Of a stretch of DNA of 9,334 nucleotides, positions 6,579 through 9,334 are shown one piece after another. The translations under genes were made by a program, and so were the position numbers. Source of the stretch: Nitratifractor sp. (GTDB lineage: Bacteria; Campylobacterota; Campylobacteria; Campylobacterales; Sulfurovaceae); NCBI GenBank assembly GCA_024762845.1, contig JANTGQ010000039.1:1-9334 (forward strand), given 5' to 3'. The notes below the pieces were generated by a model that made no database searches, was not told the DNA's origin, and saw nothing but the letters and a program-made list of their open reading frames with translations. Position 1 is the first letter of the stretch, and every line of letters begins with the position of its first letter.

Positions 6579-6604
6579 AAGAGTTAATGATGTGAGGTTG
6601 TGAA

Positions 6605-7390
6605 ATGATTATTGATACACATTGTCATTTGGATGATGAACGGTATATTGAGGACTTTGATGAGGTTTTGGCTAGGGCAAAAGAGTCGGGGGTTGAGAGG
6701 TTTATAATTCCAGGGGCAGACCCTGAAACTTTGTCGCGGGCAGTTGAGTTGGCAGATAAGTATAGTGAGATTTATTTTGCTGTGGGGGTGCACCCTTATG
6801 ATGCTCTAAGTTATGATAGGGAGTATTTAGAGGAGTTTATAGAGCATCCAAAGTGTGTTGCTGTGGGAGAGTGTGGGTTGGATTATTATAGGCTCCCGGA
6901 GACTCAAGAGGAGATAGATGAAGAGAAGGCTTTGCAGAAAAAGGTTTTTATTGATCAAATAGAGTTGGCTAATAAGCATAAAAAACCTTTGATTATTCAT
7001 ATTCGAGAGGCAAGTTTGGATAGTAAGAATATCTTAAAAGAGTATGCAAAAGTTGGTGGAGTACTGCACTGTTATAATGCAAACGAGGGGCTTTTAGAGC
7101 TTGCTGATAGAGGGTTTTATTTTGGGATTGGTGGTGTGCTGACATTTAAAAATGCAAAAAAACTTATAAATGTTTATCCTAAAATTCCGCTAGATAAATT
7201 ACTTTTGGAGACTGATGCCCCATACTTGACGCCACATCCATTTAGGGGGAAAAGAAATGAGCCGGCATATACATCTTTAGTTTTAGAAAAGATGGCTGAG
7301 TTAAGTGATATAGAGAAAAAAGAGCTTGAGTCGGTTATTTTACAAAACACACAAAGGCTCTTTAAAGGCTTAATTGGGAATAATAATTAA
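6605..7390 (+). CDS. tatD: TatD family metal-dependent hydrolase (DNase)
   Basis: TatD proteins are TIM-barrel metallo-hydrolases; the E. coli enzyme is a 3'-5' exonuclease linked to DNA repair, and some relatives act on D-aminoacyl-tRNA. The 261-residue protein shows every metal ligand: DTHCHL (His6, His8), VGECGLDYY (Glu89), IHIRE (His132), LHCYN (His155) and ETDAPYLTP (Asp204). Length is normal for the family. The ATG has GAGG 7 bases upstream. It begins the plus-strand cluster that runs to the window end, with rlpA following after 27 bases. In Campylobacter a lytic transglycosylase gene sits between tatD and rlpA, from memory; here it is missing. Substrate specificity (DNA or otherwise) cannot be fixed from sequence. 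Confidence 0.94.
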   Translation: MIIDTHCHLDDERYIEDFDEVLARAKESGVERFIIPGADPETLSRAVELADKYSEIYFAVGVHPYDALSYDREYLEEFIEHPKCVAVGECGLDYYRLPETQEEIDEEKALQKKVFIDQIELANKHKKPLIIHIREASLDSKNILKEYAKVGGVLHCYNANEGLLELADRGFYFGIGGVLTFKNAKKLINVYPKIPLDKLLLETDAPYLTPHPFRGKRNEPAYTSLVLEKMAELSDIEKKELESVILQNTQRLFKGLIGNNN

Positions 7391-7417
7391 AATTTTTTAA
7401 TATCAAGAAGGCTTATA

Positions 7418-8242
7418 GTGAAGATATCGCTTCTATTTTTAACTGCAATAATTTTATTTACAGGGTGTAGTGTTAGCAATTTGAACCCTTTTCACAAATC
7501 GAGACCCTACTATATCGAGGGTGAAGATATACAAACTGTTAGAAGTAGTAGTCCAAAAGTTCGGTACTCTGGTGGTGGGTATACATCTAAGGCGCGACAT
7601 AAAGCAACTATGCGAACATATGTAGTGAAGGGTAGAGTATATCATCCGACATATGTGGGAGTTGGTGATACTATGCGGGGAATTGCGAGTTGGTATGGTC
7701 CTAATTTCCATGGGCATCAGACGAGTAATGGTGAGACCTATAATATGTATGACCAAACGATTGCGCACAAAACTTGGCCAATGGATACTATGGTTAAAGT
7801 AACCAATTTGAACAATGGAAAAAGTACGGTTGCGAGAGTCAATGACAGAGGACCTTTTGTTGCTGGTAGGGTTGCAGATTGCTCTTTTAGTGTTGGAAAG
7901 CAGATTGGTATTGACAAAAAGGGTATTTGTAGTGTAAAATTAGAAGTTGTTGGTTTTGCAGGAAAAGTTTATAGACCAGTTGCGGGTAAAGAGAAGCCGA
8001 AAGTTAAGTTGACAGACTTTGGTGTACAAGTTGGTGCATTTGCAATCAAAGCGAACGCGCTTAGAATGCAAAGGAAATATAAAGCAATTGCCACAGATAA
8101 AAATGTTATCGTAAAAAGTGGACTCTCAGAAGAGACGGCAGTTATTTACAGAGTTCATGTAATGGGCTTTGGCTCTGAAGAAGAAGCGAAAGACTTTATT
8201 AGAGACAACAACATAGATGGTGGATTTATTATAAGGAAATAG
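7418..8242 (+). CDS. rlpA: RlpA septal ring lytic transglycosylase lipoprotein (DPBB + SPOR)
   Basis: RlpA cleaves peptidoglycan glycan strands, preferring those lacking stem peptides (shown in Pseudomonas aeruginosa), and acts at the septum. The 274-residue protein starts with a lipoprotein signal, lipobox LFTGC with Cys17 as the lipid attachment site. A basic, Ser/Gly-rich linker follows, then the double-psi beta-barrel domain (about 86-180: GIASWYGPNFHGHQTSNGE...), then a C-terminal SPOR domain (about 200-274: FGVQVGAFAIKANA...GGFIIRK) that binds denuded septal glycans. Glu106, His117 and Asp143 have exactly the spacing of the catalytic residues I recall for the P. aeruginosa enzyme (120, 131, 157), so it is probably active rather than a structural relative. 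GTG start with AAGAAGG 6 bases upstream. The stop lies 3 bases before the hisB ATG. Confidence 0.93.
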   Translation: MKISLLFLTAIILFTGCSVSNLNPFHKSRPYYIEGEDIQTVRSSSPKVRYSGGGYTSKARHKATMRTYVVKGRVYHPTYVGVGDTMRGIASWYGPNFHGHQTSNGETYNMYDQTIAHKTWPMDTMVKVTNLNNGKSTVARVNDRGPFVAGRVADCSFSVGKQIGIDKKGICSVKLEVVGFAGKVYRPVAGKEKPKVKLTDFGVQVGAFAIKANALRMQRKYKAIATDKNVIVKSGLSEETAVIYRVHVMGFGSEEEAKDFIRDNNIDGGFIIRK

Positions 8243-8245
8243 CAA

Positions 8246-8821
8246 ATGGTAGCGAGTAGCAGAAAGACAAAAGAGACAGATATAAGTGTAGAGTTGGAGC
8301 TTTATGGTACCGGAAAAGCTGATATCGATACAGGAGTCGGTTTTTTTGACCATATGTTAGATGCTTTTACGCGACACTCTTTAATTGACTTAAAGGTACG
8401 CTGCAAGGGTGATTTACATATTGATGCGCACCACAGTGTTGAAGATGTTGCTATTGTAATGGCAGATGCATTTGCAAAGGCTATCTATCCTGCAAAAGGA
8501 ATTGAGCGCTATGGGAATGCCACTGTTGTTATGGATGAAGCAAGTGTGAGTTGTGATATAGATTTATCTAACAGAGCCTATTTGGTCTATGATTTGCCAC
8601 TGAATAGTGGAGCTATAGGGAGCTTTGATTTAGAGTTAGTAGAGGAGTTTTTTAAGTCGTTCGCATTTAATATGCCTTTGAATATTCATTTAATCTTTAA
8701 TCGTGGAACAAACAGGCACCATATCAGCGAGGCTGCTTTTAAAGCTTTTGCTGTTGCGCTAAGACGAGCTGTAGCAAAAAATGAGAGAGTTGGAGTGCCA
8801 AGTACTAAGGGTGTTTTATGA
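8246..8821 (+). CDS. hisB: Imidazoleglycerol-phosphate dehydratase
   Basis: This enzyme catalyses the sixth step of histidine synthesis, dehydrating imidazoleglycerol phosphate to imidazoleacetol phosphate, and forms a manganese-containing 24-mer. The 191-residue protein is the dehydratase alone, without the N-terminal histidinol-phosphatase found in E. coli. Metal and signature motifs are complete: GVGFFDHML (30-38), DAHHSVED (60-67), and RGTNRHHISE (153-162), which holds the second HHxxE. The ATG lies 3 bases after the rlpA stop, with AAGGA about 8 bases upstream inside the end of rlpA. The stop TGA overlaps the kdsC ATG as ATGA, so kdsC is translationally coupled. No other his gene is in the window, so it is expressed with cell-envelope genes. 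Confidence 0.96.
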   Translation: MVASSRKTKETDISVELELYGTGKADIDTGVGFFDHMLDAFTRHSLIDLKVRCKGDLHIDAHHSVEDVAIVMADAFAKAIYPAKGIERYGNATVVMDEASVSCDIDLSNRAYLVYDLPLNSGAIGSFDLELVEEFFKSFAFNMPLNIHLIFNRGTNRHHISEAAFKAFAVALRRAVAKNERVGVPSTKGVL

Positions 8822-9321
8822 GTATTAAACTGCTTTTGTTAGATGTAGATGGTACAATGACAAATGGGAAGATTACCTATAGCAACAGTGGTGATGAGCT
8901 GAAGAGTTTTTGTGTAAAAGATGGTTTGGCAATTGTAAGCTGGATAAAGCTGGGTGGTGCTGTAGCAATTGTTACGGGGCGAGAGTCTAAAATAGTAGAA
9001 AAAAGAGCTAAAGAGCTTGGAATAAAATATCTTTATCAAGGTGTGAAAGATAAGCGCAGCGTTGTAGAGTCTATTTTAGAAGAACTCTCAATTGGCTGGG
9101 AGAGTGTTGCAGCTATTGGAGATGATTTAAACGATCTGTCTATGTTGCTAAAAGCCAATATTTCGTATGTACCAAAGAATGCCAATGAGTATGTTAAACA
9201 AAAAGTAGATAGAATATTGAAAACCTCTGGTGGTGAGGGTGCCGTTAGAGAGATGATAGAAGATATCTTAGAAACAGAAGATAAAATTGATGATTTTAGG
9301 AAAATATGGGAAGTAAAATAG
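8818..9321 (+). CDS. kdsC: 3-deoxy-D-manno-octulosonate 8-phosphate phosphatase
   Basis: KdsC removes phosphate from Kdo-8-P to give Kdo, the inner-core sugar of lipopolysaccharide. The 167-residue protein is a capless HAD phosphatase: DVDGTMTNG (nucleophile Asp9, acid/base Asp11), IVTGRES (51-57), VKDK (76-79, with the HAD lysine), GDDLND (101-106, Mg2+ ligands) and the KdsC-type tail GGEGAVRE (138-145). Length matches single-domain KdsC. It shares four bases with hisB, and a candidate lptC start lies inside its 3' end. It sits in the KdsC-LptC order typical of LPS gene clusters. Confidence 0.94.
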   Translation: MSIKLLLLDVDGTMTNGKITYSNSGDELKSFCVKDGLAIVSWIKLGGAVAIVTGRESKIVEKRAKELGIKYLYQGVKDKRSVVESILEELSIGWESVAAIGDDLNDLSMLLKANISYVPKNANEYVKQKVDRILKTSGGEGAVREMIEDILETEDKIDDFRKIWEVK

Positions 9322-9334
9322 AGAGAGTAGTTTT
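9306..9334 (+). CDS. Start of next gene, possibly lptC (cut by window edge)
   Basis: An ATG at 9306 lies in the frame offset from kdsC, overlaps its last 16 bases, and has AGGA (9298-9301) 4 bases upstream. The visible residues are MGSKIERVV. The frame is open to the window end. In related genomes and in E. coli, lptC (LPS export, inner-membrane bitopic protein) follows kdsC, so lptC is the likely identity, from position alone. Nine codons cannot prove it. Confidence 0.4.

Overview
The window is a piece of an AT-rich bacterial chromosome whose gene order points to the Campylobacterota (Epsilonproteobacteria, for example a Sulfurimonas/Sulfurovum-like or Campylobacter-like organism). From memory, Campylobacter jejuni carries the order nadK (ppnK), recN, a regulator, tatD, a lytic transglycosylase (mltD type), an rlpA-like lipoprotein gene, kdsC, lptC. 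This window shows nadK-recN, then an interruption, then tatD-rlpA-hisB-kdsC and probably the start of lptC. No marker allows a genus call.

Layout: (1) 1-1677, the 3' part of clpB (disaggregase), ending in a short hairpin that overlaps its stop codon. (2) 1768-4160, nadK and recN, overlapping by one base. (3) 4161-5311, an accessory stretch. It holds a very AT-rich unrecognised gene with an R-x4-H motif reminiscent of HEPN ribonucleases, whose reading frame appears split at a run of eight A's. It is followed by 432 bases without a credible gene that contain a 138-bp nested palindrome, an AT hairpin, a short repeat-like motif and an imperfect hairpin. (4) 5312-6443, a minus-strand pair: a GyrI-like effector-binding protein followed by a histidine phosphatase, probably one transcript from a TATAAT promoter box near 6465. 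(5) 6605-9334, a tightly packed plus-strand run of tatD, rlpA, hisB, kdsC and a putative lptC start.

The core genes are housekeeping: protein disaggregation (ClpB), NADP supply (NadK), recombinational repair (RecN), a metal-dependent nuclease/hydrolase (TatD), septal peptidoglycan processing (RlpA), histidine synthesis (HisB) and Kdo/LPS precursor synthesis (KdsC, LptC). The recN-tatD junction looks like an insertion hotspot, and the lytic transglycosylase gene expected between tatD and rlpA is absent.

The best candidates for something unusual are the frame-split HEPN-like gene and the adjacent palindromic element. Neither proves a new system. Both are concrete and checkable.
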